Assembly (NCBI GenBank): GCA_014523665.1
Contig: JAATVR010000661.1
Coordinates: 1-7,687, forward strand
Origin: Nitrososphaerales archaeon TH526
GTDB lineage: Archaea > Thermoproteota > Nitrososphaeria > Nitrososphaerales > Nitrososphaeraceae
DNA length: 7,687 nucleotides
Reading direction: 5' to 3'
The notes under the pieces are model-generated. The model saw nothing but the letters and a program-made list of their open reading frames with translations. It did no database searches and was not told where the DNA came from. The translations under genes were made by a program, and so were the position numbers. Positions 1 to 5,619 of the stretch are shown piece by piece (the stretch's first letter is position 1; every line of letters starts with the position of its first letter).

Positions 1-2
1 AT

Positions 3-467
3 GTAATGGAGACAGGAATACTTAGTGATGTAAAGGCCAAAAGGAGTAAATCAGCGCGACAGACCAACATGCATCTTTCAATCTACTCTACCAGCAATGA
101 TACCTCCGTTATTCATTCAAGTTCAAATGAAGTTACATTACAATATCCAAGTGGTCTTATGGATACAGGTGAATTTCGTATCTGTGTAAGATCAAATAAT
201 TATGATGAATCAGCTTGTGATACTGGATACAATTCAGAAGCTAAACAGCCAGAACATGTATTCATTAACCTATTCGTAGAAGAAAACAGAAATTCACCAA
301 TTGCTGATGTTGATGATAGTCAAGCGCAGAGCCAGAGCCAGGATAATGAACAGAGCCAGAGCCAGGATAATGAACAGAGCCAGAGCCAGAGTCAAAACAA
401 CAATCAAGAGCAAACTACGACGATCATAAACTGTCCTCCTGATTCAAGGTGTGTGATAGAACAATGA
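3..467 (+). CDS. Gln/Ser-repeat protein, probably 5'-partial
   Basis: The frame is open to the left edge (codon GTA at 3-5), with an in-frame ATG at 6. No signal peptide is visible, so I infer the true N-terminus lies outside the window. Counting from that ATG, residues 20-95 look like a beta-rich domain with two Cys (segment EFRICVRSNNYDESACDTGY). Residues about 104-137 are a low-complexity QSQSQDNE tract encoded by a 24-base tandem repeat. A short C-terminal tail carries two more Cys (NCPPDSRC). I recognise the style from Nitrososphaerales surface or secreted proteins but know no function. The stop overlaps the next start as ATGA (464-467), so the two genes are probably co-transcribed and translationally coupled. 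Confidence 0.7.
   Translation, partial: VMETGILSDVKAKRSKSARQTNMHLSIYSTSNDTSVIHSSSNEVTLQYPSGLMDTGEFRICVRSNNYDESACDTGYNSEAKQPEHVFINLFVEENRNSPIADVDDSQAQSQSQDNEQSQSQDNEQSQSQSQNNNQEQTTTIINCPPDSRCVIEQ
327..398 (+). repeat. 24-base tandem repeat inside the Gln/Ser-rich gene
   Basis: Two exact 24-base copies (327-350 and 351-374), each two CAGAGC hexamers plus CAGGATAATGAA, are followed by a diverged partial third copy from 375. Each full copy encodes eight residues of the QSQSQDNE type. The 24-base unit keeps the frame, so copy number can change without breaking the protein. Confidence 0.85.
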
Positions 468-1018
468 AGCAACTACAATTACTAGCCATCATTTCCCTTT
501 TGATAGTAGGAGCTATTTCCAATGTATATGCTGGAGGGCCTAGATTAGATTATCCTGACGATACCACTGAGGAAGGTGTTGATTGTTGGGTAGACGGTTA
601 TGATGCTGGATTTGCAGGAAAGTACGATAAGAATAGAGCTGACGAATGTAAAGACAAAGGAGATGATAACTACAATTCATCTTGGGGATATGCTTGCAGA
701 GATGCTGGATATATGCCAGATGAATGTGAAAGTTTCAAAAATAATCCAATTAATTTACAACATCAACTGCTGCAAGAAGAGAATAGAAGGAGTTGTTATG
801 ACAAAGGATTTGAAGACGGTAACTCTAGCGTAGCTTTCAATAAAGATAGAGATCGTGGATGTTCTGAATATAATAGTGCATACAGATATGGATTCAGAGC
901 AGGATGTGAATCAGTGGAGGGCAATACAGACGATACTTGTGAACTAATAATTGAAGGGCATGAGCTTTACTGTCCTAGAAATCCTGATGATCCAGCTTGC
1001 ACTGACTTTTTTGCATAA
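464..1018 (+). CDS. Secreted Cys-rich repeat protein (frame truncated at 1018)
   Basis: I chose the ATG at 464 rather than the in-frame GTG at 449. It gives a clean signal peptide (MKQLQLLAIISLLIVGAIS, cleavage probably after NVYA) and an ATGA overlap with the preceding gene. The mature part has two divergent copies of a Cys/Gly/Tyr module. One starts CWVDGYDAGF and ends near YMPDEC; the other starts CYDKGFEDGN, passes YRYGFRAGC and ends near DDTC. A third Cys pair follows (CPRNPDDPAC). Extracellular location and disulfide bonding are inferred; the function is unknown. The module resembles a lineage-specific secreted family of Nitrososphaerales. The stop at 1016-1018 follows a T6 run and appears to cut the protein, because its Cys-rich sequence continues downstream in another frame. 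Confidence 0.8.
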   Translation: MKQLQLLAIISLLIVGAISNVYAGGPRLDYPDDTTEEGVDCWVDGYDAGFAGKYDKNRADECKDKGDDNYNSSWGYACRDAGYMPDECESFKNNPINLQHQLLQEENRRSCYDKGFEDGNSSVAFNKDRDRGCSEYNSAYRYGFRAGCESVEGNTDDTCELIIEGHELYCPRNPDDPACTDFFA

Positions 1019-1329
1019 TGCTACTAACAAAAAACCTGCTGAAATTTGTAATGTTCCTGGTGGTTGTTTCAAATATCAAGATGCTGAAAAATACTGTCTC
1101 AACTATAATGATCCTAAATTCTGCAAGACCGTTGGAGATATCTGCGATGCAGGAGGTTTTGTAAAACCAGAAGATGCATATTGTAAGGGTGTAACAGACT
1201 AAAGGTGTAGAGGTAGATGTCATCACTAATAAATATGGAGATAAAGAGCGTCGTAGTTGGTAGTTGTATAGGCGCTATCATTGTACTGAGCTTTTTCATG
1301 GAAATGACTATTGTTATGGGATTAGATAA
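1008..1329 (+). pseudogene. Displaced C-terminal part of the Cys-rich secreted protein
   Basis: If one T of the T6 run at 1007-1012 is skipped, the upstream protein continues without a break: TDFLHNATNKKPAEICNVPG, then more Cys (GGCFKYQDAEKYC, KFCKTVGDICDAGG, EDAYCKGVTD) to a TAA at 1200-1202. One further +1 step opens a third stretch (KGVEVDVITNKYGDKERRSW), a TAG at 1261-1263, and then LYRRYHCTELFHGNDYCYG ending at 1327-1329. Cys and Tyr spacing stays in the style of the upstream modules, so I read 464-1329 as one ancestral gene with two +1 shifts and one nonsense codon. The 1008-1202 part is convincing; the 1203-1329 part is less certain. Confidence 0.65.
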
Positions 1330-1511
1330 TTCAACTGACAATAATTGCTCGTCGCTATCCAGTATTCCTATTTGTTTGCAGTATTTCGGAAAGTCAATAT
1401 TTTGTAGTTGTTCTTTGTTCTTCTGTTTCATTTCTTCACGTCACCTTCCTCCGGCGAAATGTATACCGGTTTCCAATACTCTCGTACCTGGCTTACGCTA
1501 ATTACGATTAA
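1330..1511 (-). pseudogene. Unidentified minus-strand gene remnant
   Basis: Two minus-strand frames join at an A3 run (forward T run at 1431-1433). The first (from 1511) reads VSQVREYWKPVYISPEEGDV then KK and a TGA at 1428-1430. The second starts at the ATG at 1431 and reads KQKNKEQLQNIDFPKYCKQI, then GILDSDEQLLSVEL. Adding one A would make them continuous. Composition is protein-like and the plus strand here is less so. Beyond about 1330 the reading runs into the end of the Cys-rich gene, which suggests a recombination junction. I do not recognise the family. Confidence 0.35.
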
Positions 1512-1553
1512 CTATAGTTACCACTGGCAGTAATATATTCGTTTTGTGGTAAC
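1509..1553. repeat. Palindrome plus GTTACCAC/GTGGTAAC inverted repeat
   Basis: TAACTATAGTTA at 1509-1520 is a perfect 12-base palindrome. GTTACCAC at 1517-1524 overlaps it and is inverted as GTGGTAAC at 1546-1553, with 21 bases between. TGTGGTAACAG at 1545-1555 recurs on the opposite strand at 7185-7195, in front of the 398-residue gene. This could be a protein-binding site or a weak hairpin; its role is unknown. The remaining 1512-1693 stretch has no supported gene. Confidence 0.4.
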
Positions 1554-1631
1554 AGTTAAATATTTGGATCACTAGTTTATGGTGGTTTGGTAGTCTGTGA
1601 TATTTCGGCTGTGCAGTCACACGCTTAGGAT

Positions 1632-1680
1632 TTTGCACACGGTGTGCAAACAGTAATATAGGGTGCACACCATAGTGTGC
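1632..1680. promoter_or_regulatory. Two tandem GCACAC/GTGTGC palindromes, operator-like
   Basis: TTTGCACACGGTGTGCAAA (1632-1650) is a perfect 19-base palindrome around a central G. A second site repeats its core as GCACAC (1665-1670), CATA, GTGTGC (1675-1680). The site centres are about 31-32 bases apart, close to three helical turns. The pair ends 13 bases before the ATG at 1694. Two like sites with dyad symmetry at a gene's 5' end suggest dimeric repressor or activator binding, possibly autoregulation. The binding protein is unknown. Confidence 0.55.
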
Positions 1681-1693
1681 AAGATAGCAAGAC

Positions 1694-2785
1694 ATGGTCT
1701 CAAGAAGAGAACGTAATCATATTAGAAAGGCAATACACGAAGCCAGCGGTAGCGGCAGTAGTAGTAGAAAGAAACAGCAACAGCAACAAATTTAAGTGCA
1801 GCATGCCAAAGGAATAGCAATACTGAAGGAAGACGATTTCACAGTACACAAACCTATCGAAAGTATCTTGAAGACTTTTGCCCTGGAAGCCAAGGAGGCT
1901 TATGCTGGTTTCGACACAAGCATGAAGGGACTGGTACTAACATATGGAAGGAAGATTGAGGAGCAATTAAAGGAGATGGGTAAACCGGAGTTAATCTCTG
2001 GGATCTGCAATGAACTCCTTGATGTGCTAAAACAAGCCAGAGTGAAATGGAGTGAGAAATATCTTCGGAAATGTCTACCCGATCGATACAAGGATCCTAT
2101 CAAACGATCTAATGCCCTGCTGCGAAAGAGAGAAGGTCCAGCAGGGACGCCACCCGATACAGGTCTTAGTGTAGACGAATTAGAAGCAAGGCTCAATAGA
2201 CAAGAAACGGCTAGGAGAGCATTCGGAGAATACACATTAAAGCATAATATGATCTCGAAGGGTAAGAAGCCATTCAAACCTCTAATAACACAAGTGACAG
2301 GCGACGGCGTATATACTTCAATCTTACCCATCGTAATCAGAGTTAATGCCGCAGAGCAGACTGCTATAGCCTGGGTTGACGAAGAAGAGTATGATAAAAC
2401 GGTAACGGCCTATAACCAGAAGTCCAAGACAAAGGCAGAGACTAGCACTAAGACAAATACAAATACAAATACAAAGACTAAGAAACATAAGACCGACGAC
2501 GACTTCAGCAGAGAGATAGAAATAGGTAAAACCTGTTAGATTTTCGACAGACCTAGAGGGGAGAGGGAAATCGGGATTCCTCAATGGTTAGACACTTACA
2601 ATGTAATACCCACTCAAATTTTGGTGACCATGGCTCTGGCATTACCGATGGTCAAACATCGAATGATGATAGTAGTCATTTTAACACTAATTGCAAATCA
2701 CATAGATCTAGTCTTGAATGTCATACCAATATCCATGACAAACCTGCCAACGATTAATAGTTACACCAAATCTCCACACAAGTAG
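1694..2785 (+). pseudogene. ~363-codon frame with two internal stops; C-terminal membrane segment
   Basis: From the ATG at 1694 to the TAG at 2783 the same frame has only two stops, TAA at 1793-1795 and TAG at 2537-2539. Both flanks look coding. The N-terminal piece is basic (MVSRRERNHIRKAIHEASG, then Ser/Gly and a poly-Gln run); the C-terminal piece reads IFDRPRGEREIGIPQWLDTY and then a hydrophobic stretch containing MMIVVILTLIANHIDLVLNV. The simplest reading is one membrane-anchored protein with a long cytoplasmic part, carrying two nonsense mutations. A low-complexity linker before the membrane segment fits this. An alternative is that the 248-codon middle is expressed alone. GC is visibly higher here than around it (57% over 2101-2160 against 30% over 3181-3240), hinting at a different origin or stronger constraint. 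Confidence 0.6.
1796..2539 (+). CDS. Hypothetical protein, longest uninterrupted part of the 1694-2785 frame
   Basis: The frame starts at a GTG directly after the TAA at 1793-1795; no Shine-Dalgarno site supports it, and the next in-frame ATG is at 1922. The 247 residues are soluble and charged. Residues 1-110 are mostly helical with Lys/Glu-rich segments (EEQLKEMGKPELISGICNEL). Residues 110-150 include a Gly/Pro turn and a further helix (SVDELEARLNRQETARRAFG). Residues 155-200 look beta-rich (GDGVYTSILPIVIRVNAAEQ). The tail from about 210 is a Lys/Thr/Asn low-complexity linker built on ACAAAT repeats at 2453-2475. I do not recognise a domain with a known function. Because coding sequence continues in frame on both sides, this ORF is probably an internal part of a larger, interrupted gene. 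Confidence 0.6.
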   Translation: MQHAKGIAILKEDDFTVHKPIESILKTFALEAKEAYAGFDTSMKGLVLTYGRKIEEQLKEMGKPELISGICNELLDVLKQARVKWSEKYLRKCLPDRYKDPIKRSNALLRKREGPAGTPPDTGLSVDELEARLNRQETARRAFGEYTLKHNMISKGKKPFKPLITQVTGDGVYTSILPIVIRVNAAEQTAIAWVDEEEYDKTVTAYNQKSKTKAETSTKTNTNTNTKTKKHKTDDDFSREIEIGKTC

Positions 2786-2892
2786 CCAACCCTAATTCTT
2801 AGTTTCTATTAGATGGAAACTGAGTATTCCTGTTTACTGCTTGGTAATTCGTCGAACTAAATAGGAATTAATTAATGCAGTCAGTATAGGAA

Positions 2893-3461
2893 TCACGTAA
2901 GTATTCTGGTTCGAGCATCCATCTCATTTTCAATTAGATTCTTCTGATATAGTATACTCCTTTGCAGATAATGATTACTTCTAAGTTCATCGTCGTTGTA
3001 CAGGATAATACCATTTATCTCTGATGTAAATTTTCTAGTTGTAAAATTTCTAGATGGATTATCAACATCCACCATATTGCAATGAATGAATTGATATCTT
3101 AATTTGCCAGGTTTGTAGAATATCCTTTCTATGTACCTTTCCCTAATGTAATCTGGTTTTTCGAATCAATAACTAAAAGAAAATCAATATCTATACTACC
3201 AGCAATTTCAAAGTACTTGTTTCTCTTTTCTATCTCTGTAAGATTAGGGTAACAATAATAGACTGCATTTGGAAACGATCCCACAACTCTTCTTGAATTA
3301 TCCATACTCAGATCATGATCGTATTCAAATTGCTTAAATTTTCCATCTATCATGATTATCAGATCTATGTACGCCTGTATGGAACTCAAACATCTCTGCA
3401 ACCCTTTCTCATCATCAAAGAATACTATTTCGGCTGCAGTTGTCATTTTTTTATTATTCAT
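2893..3461 (-). pseudogene. Glycosyltransferase-like (GT-A/GT2-type) protein, frameshifted
   Basis: The first frame starts at ATG 3461 (or 3446) and ends at 3129. It has the N-terminal pattern of a small GT-A glycosyltransferase: EIVFFDDEKGLQRCLSSIQA at 11-30, DLIIMIDGKF at 33-42, and FLLVIDS at about 94-100, the usual place of the metal-binding DxD-like region. Past a run of five A (forward T5 at 3157-3161) it reads out of frame. The -1 frame continues naturally as PDYIRERYIERIFYKPGKLR from 3156 and ends with LRSNHYLQRSILYQKNLIEN near the TGA at 2893-2895. One extra A restores a protein of about 190 residues. The family normally transfers sugar from a nucleotide-sugar; donor and acceptor cannot be told. 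After the break, a canonical acidic DxD is not evident. Confidence 0.65.
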
Positions 3462-3659
3462 ACAGATTAATCTGATTTGGCATACTAACAAAAATACCAT
3501 TTCATCGATGTACATGTATATGTATTATCTATTATTCTTCTTGAATAATTGTGAAATTTCTGATATTCTCCGTGCTGGTATATTAATTCGTGTAGGATTG
3601 AGCTCAGCTCGCGCTGGAATCTATGAATACAACAACAATATTTTTTTGAGTTATTATGA

Positions 3660-3931
3660 GATAAGGCGATACTGACCTCTCGGAGGATTAGAGAAATTAA
3701 ACAGAATCTGAAAAGAGAATTTATTGAGACAATTCAACACTCTGAGAAGACTACCTCTCTTCTTTCAAAGGTATAGTCTTCCACAGTATGAATCTGTGTT
3801 CAGTTTACTCTCAAAGTTAGATAGTACGCCAAACTTGTTAAACTGGCTGGCAGGGAATAGAATTGAATAAGATTATTGTCGATAAAAAAGATGGTAAGAA
3901 GGTTCTTATAATTGGTAGTAATTCTTTCTAA
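3660..3931 (+). pseudogene. Unidentified gene remnant with two frameshifts
   Basis: Three successive plus frames each read as protein and abut one another. 3660-3776 contains RIREIKQNLKREFIETIQHS and EKTTSLLSKV. 3769-3870 contains YSLPQYESVFSLLSKLDSTP and NLLNWLAGN. 3857-3931 reads NKIIVDKKDGKKVLIIGSNS. Each step is +1, as expected of single-base insertions. The last frame stays protein-like further on, with stops at 3929, 3947 and 3983 (SVKDEVDLNYYDHFFIYES around 4034-4090). I cannot name the family. Both ends are undefined. Confidence 0.4.
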
Positions 3932-3951
3932 TCAATCACAAATATAGGGTA
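3930..3951 (+). repeat. 22-base direct repeat, copy 1
   Basis: This copy begins AATCAATCACAAATATAG and ends GGTA. It is identical over 22 bases to 7266-7287 in the same orientation. It overlaps the last stop of the 3660-3931 remnant. Function is unknown; candidates are a recombination or attachment scar, a dispersed element end, or a conserved promoter element. Confidence 0.7.
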
Positions 3952-4083
3952 ACAGAAGGATGATATGTTGTGGTCACATAAGTTGAAGAGAAGTTGAAAA
4001 CCCTCGTACATAGTTAAACAGTTTATCTACATGAAATCAGTAAAAGATGAGGTAGATTTGAACTATTACGATCACTTCTTCAT

Positions 4084-4332
4084 TTATGAAAGTTTTTTTA
4101 TCCTACTAGAAATCATCTCAGTGAACGCTTCTAAAAGTATCTCCATGAATTTCTGTCCAAACTCTAAGTTTATTTTGTTTATATCATCTTGATTAACTTT
4201 AAGCCGCAATAAGGGTTGTCTATCGAGCTCAATAGTAAATGTCCCGCTATTCACTGACCCAAGAAAATTTGAAATTATACCAGAAAGCGGATCTAGATCA
4301 GCCTGTTGGAACCTTTCAGTACTTGCTTCCAT
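4084..4332 (-). CDS. Small soluble hypothetical protein, 82 residues
   Basis: The ATG at 4332 has no Shine-Dalgarno site, but a TATA-like box about 30 bases upstream predicts an almost leaderless transcript. Residues 1-30 are mixed and contain DLDPLSGIISNF. Residues 32-50 look like beta strands (SGTFTIELDRQPLLRLKVNQ). Residues 55-80 form an amphipathic helix (FGQKFMEILLEAFTEMISSR) followed by a basic end. There is no membrane segment or Cys. I do not recognise it. It has no frame damage, unlike most neighbours, and is flanked by remnants on both sides. Confidence 0.55.
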   Translation of the reverse strand: MEASTERFQQADLDPLSGIISNFLGSVNSGTFTIELDRQPLLRLKVNQDDINKINLEFGQKFMEILLEAFTEMISSRIKKLS

Positions 4333-4357
4333 TTTATGTGATAGATAACGTTCCTAG

Positions 4358-4365
4358 TAATATAA
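4358..4365 (-). promoter_or_regulatory. TATA-like box for the 82-residue gene
   Basis: The minus strand reads TTATATTA here, centred about 30 bases before the ATG at 4332, preceded by a purine-rich AAGAGA that could act as BRE. This spacing fits an archaeal promoter with a start site at or within a few bases of the start codon. Confidence 0.4.
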
Positions 4366-4400
4366 TCTCTTAACTACTACGAAAACAGGTTAGCTCTATA

Positions 4401-4619
4401 TTATTGGTCTTGCTCAGATTGATTTTGTCCCAGTAAGTGGTAGGCAAAATTATTATTTTCACTATCTTCATTAGGCAGTTCAGAATCAGCCAGTGATTTA
4501 GCTCTTGCTATCTTGTGTTACTATATGTTATTGTCACGTTATTTCTTGTAATTTTCTGCATCAGACTGATATCGGAAAGAGCTCAATTCACCTATATTAC
4601 TATAATCTGACCTCAAACC
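4401..4619 (-). pseudogene. Nonsense-riddled remnant with an SFRYQSDA segment
   Basis: One minus frame from 4619 to the TAA at 4401-4403 reads GLRSDYSNIGELSSFRYQSD, AENYKK, TAA, RDNNI, TAG, TAA, HKIARAKSLADSELPNEDSE, then NNNFAYHLLGQNQSEQDQ and the final TAA. All of it is in one phase, so three internal nonsense codons within about 25 bases explain the break without any frameshift. The acidic/Gln-rich tail looks like a natural C-terminus. Its DNA around 4557-4586 is a diverged copy of 5095-5124. The family is unknown. Confidence 0.5.
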
Positions 4620-4672
4620 TCAGAAATGAACGAGGTAAATAGTTGAACCATCCTATTCATAACAAATAGCCT

Positions 4673-5023
4673 ATGTCCAAAGAATTTTTTTCAAAGGTTA
4701 GGATAGATATAGAAGAACAGAAGAGAGAACTTTCGGCATTCGCCTCTCGCACTGATGTTTCGCAGAATGATAAGGCTATTTTGTTAAAAGCAGAGTACTA
4801 CTTGCTTAGACTAAGCCGTGTTCTCTATGTAAACAAGATTGATTCTGCCCTCTTTAGAATAAGGGAATCCCAAAACGCATTTCCTGAGTTGCATGGTAAG
4901 ACAAAGAGCTTGCTATTGAGGAATCACTACGAGGAAATCATAAGGTTGATAGCTATAATACATTCTGAGTTAGTCGCTATTACTGTTGATAATAATGATG
5001 AAAACATTCATGAAAAGCTGTAG
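4673..5023 (+). CDS. Helical hypothetical protein, 116 residues
   Basis: ATG at 4673, with an in-frame TAG six bases upstream, so no longer start exists. The protein is almost entirely charged amphipathic helix: FFSKVRIDIEEQKRELSAFA at 5-24, AILLKAEYYLLRLSRVLYVN at 35-54, and NHYEEIIRLIAIIHSELVAI at 84-103. A short acidic/Asn tail follows. No membrane segment, Cys or catalytic motif is visible, which suggests a helical bundle or protein-protein adaptor. I do not recognise it. Its 3' end overlaps the decayed minus-strand remnant at 5008-5124. No clear Shine-Dalgarno site is present. Confidence 0.6.
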   Translation: MSKEFFSKVRIDIEEQKRELSAFASRTDVSQNDKAILLKAEYYLLRLSRVLYVNKIDSALFRIRESQNAFPELHGKTKSLLLRNHYEEIIRLIAIIHSELVAITVDNNDENIHEKL

Positions 5024-5124
5024 CAGCAGGAGCTATCCCCTTTCGTACAGCACTTAATGATTACTGTAGCTTCTTTTTGATAACCGAAGATAGTTGCATC
5101 AGTCTGATATCGAAATGAGCCCGA
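5008..5124 (-). pseudogene. Remnant paralogous to the 4401-4619 pseudogene
   Basis: The minus frame from 5124 reads SGSFRYQTDATIFGYQKEAT, then VIIKCCTKGDSSCC, to a TGA at 5008-5010. The first ten codons match the 4586-4557 segment at 25 of 30 bases. Two of the five differences are silent (Ser, Phe) and one is Ser/Thr, as expected of two diverged coding copies. Only the upstream part, about 5045-5124, is convincing; the rest overlaps the 116-residue gene. No start codon is present. Confidence 0.4.
5069..5078 (+). terminator. T-rich tract after the 116-residue gene
   Basis: CTTCTTTTT lies 46-55 bases after the stop at 5023. A short T tract on the coding strand is the usual archaeal termination signal. 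Overlap with a decayed coding remnant on the other strand lowers the certainty. Confidence 0.3.
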
Positions 5125-5164
5125 TCATACTCTAGGTGGAATAATTATTTCTCTAATTCTGATT

Positions 5165-5242
5165 TTATTCTAACTCTGTTTTAATACGCCTTAACAGCTG
5201 TTCCGCAGTAATTGGCTTCTTGATAAAACAGCCTATGCTGTT
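5165..5242 (-). pseudogene. C-terminal end of a response-regulator receiver domain
   Basis: A 25-codon minus frame reads NSIGCFIKKPITAEQLLRRI then KTELE and TAA. This matches the end of CheY-like receiver domains: the strand-5 KP (conserved Lys plus cis-Pro) followed by helix 5 (ITAEQLLRRIKTEL). The phosphorylated Asp and the rest of the domain are missing, and an in-frame TGA stands at 5243-5245. The upstream DNA belongs to an oppositely oriented ORF. I read it as the leftover 3' end of a two-component regulator gene. Confidence 0.6.
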
Positions 5243-5280
5243 TCATAGTATCAAAATCGTTTATCGGTTTCGCGTGTTAC

Positions 5281-5556
5281 ATGATTCTGGTTGGGATATT
5301 CTCAAGCATTTCACTCCTTACCCACAGGAATACGCTTACAAATGTGGTCATGAAAGAATTGTCAAGAGACAGACTCTTCAGATCGGTTGCCAGATCAGAG
5401 CAAGAAATACAGCTTAGAAGCATAATCAATAATAATATTGATCGTATCGAAACCTTACAGATAAATGAGCCAAAGGATTTGTCAAAAGATGAGATTGTTG
5501 AGTTTGTGAGCATGGTAAAGAGAGAGATATCAGGACGTAAAGATCCTGAAGACTAG
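5281..5556 (+). CDS. Small protein with hydrophobic N-terminus and helical body
   Basis: From ATG 5281 the product has 91 residues. The first 13 are hydrophobic (MILVGIFSSISLL). The frame is open further upstream to about 5230 with more hydrophobic codons, but no better start appears. From about residue 22 it is a charged helical protein (MKELSRDRLFRSVARSEQEI, then SIINNNIDRIETLQINEPKD and DEIVEFVSMVKREI). The internal ATG at 5350 would give a 68-residue soluble form and may be the real start. The TAG at 5554-5556 is followed in the same frame by protein-like codons leading into the SRPBCC fragment. No family recognised. Confidence 0.45.
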   Translation: MILVGIFSSISLLTHRNTLTNVVMKELSRDRLFRSVARSEQEIQLRSIINNNIDRIETLQINEPKDLSKDEIVEFVSMVKREISGRKDPED

Positions 5557-5619
5557 GGAAGAATAGAGCTCAAGGCTCAGTTGTTTATTAGGAAGCTATC
5601 ACAAACTTATGATACTATG

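Noticed and set aside
1217..1501. 94-residue plus ORF with a hydrophobic N-terminus
   Set aside because: It overlaps the tail of the Cys-rich gene and the minus-strand remnant; its hydrophobicity is explained as a shadow of those, and its C-terminal half has no natural pattern.
1900..2331. 143-residue minus ORF opposite the 247-residue ORF
   Set aside because: A shadow of a GC-richer coding frame; composition (Ser/Leu/Pro rich) is typical of antisense reading.
2584..2757. 57-residue ORF rich in His/Ser/Asn/Cys
   Set aside because: It lies in another frame of the C-terminal part of the 1694-2785 gene, whose sequence (IGIPQWLDTY and a membrane helix) is more convincing.
3352..3675. 107-residue plus ORF
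   Set aside because: Mostly antisense to the glycosyltransferase-like gene and dominated by low-complexity Met/Tyr/Asn codons from AT-rich DNA.
1793..4622. Stop-codon recoding (selenocysteine, pyrrolysine or a reassigned stop)
   Set aside because: TAA, TAG and TGA all occur as interrupting codons, frameshifts are present too, and the intact genes in the window end normally.
4560..5108. ATCAG(A/T)CTGAT palindromes at 4560-4570 and 5098-5108 as operators
   Set aside because: The similarity extends about 30 bases with silent third-position changes in a minus frame, so shared coding origin explains it better.
5220..5417. 65-residue plus ORF from a TTG
   Set aside because: Antisense to the receiver-domain tail and in another frame of the 5281-5556 ORF, which has a far better helical pattern.
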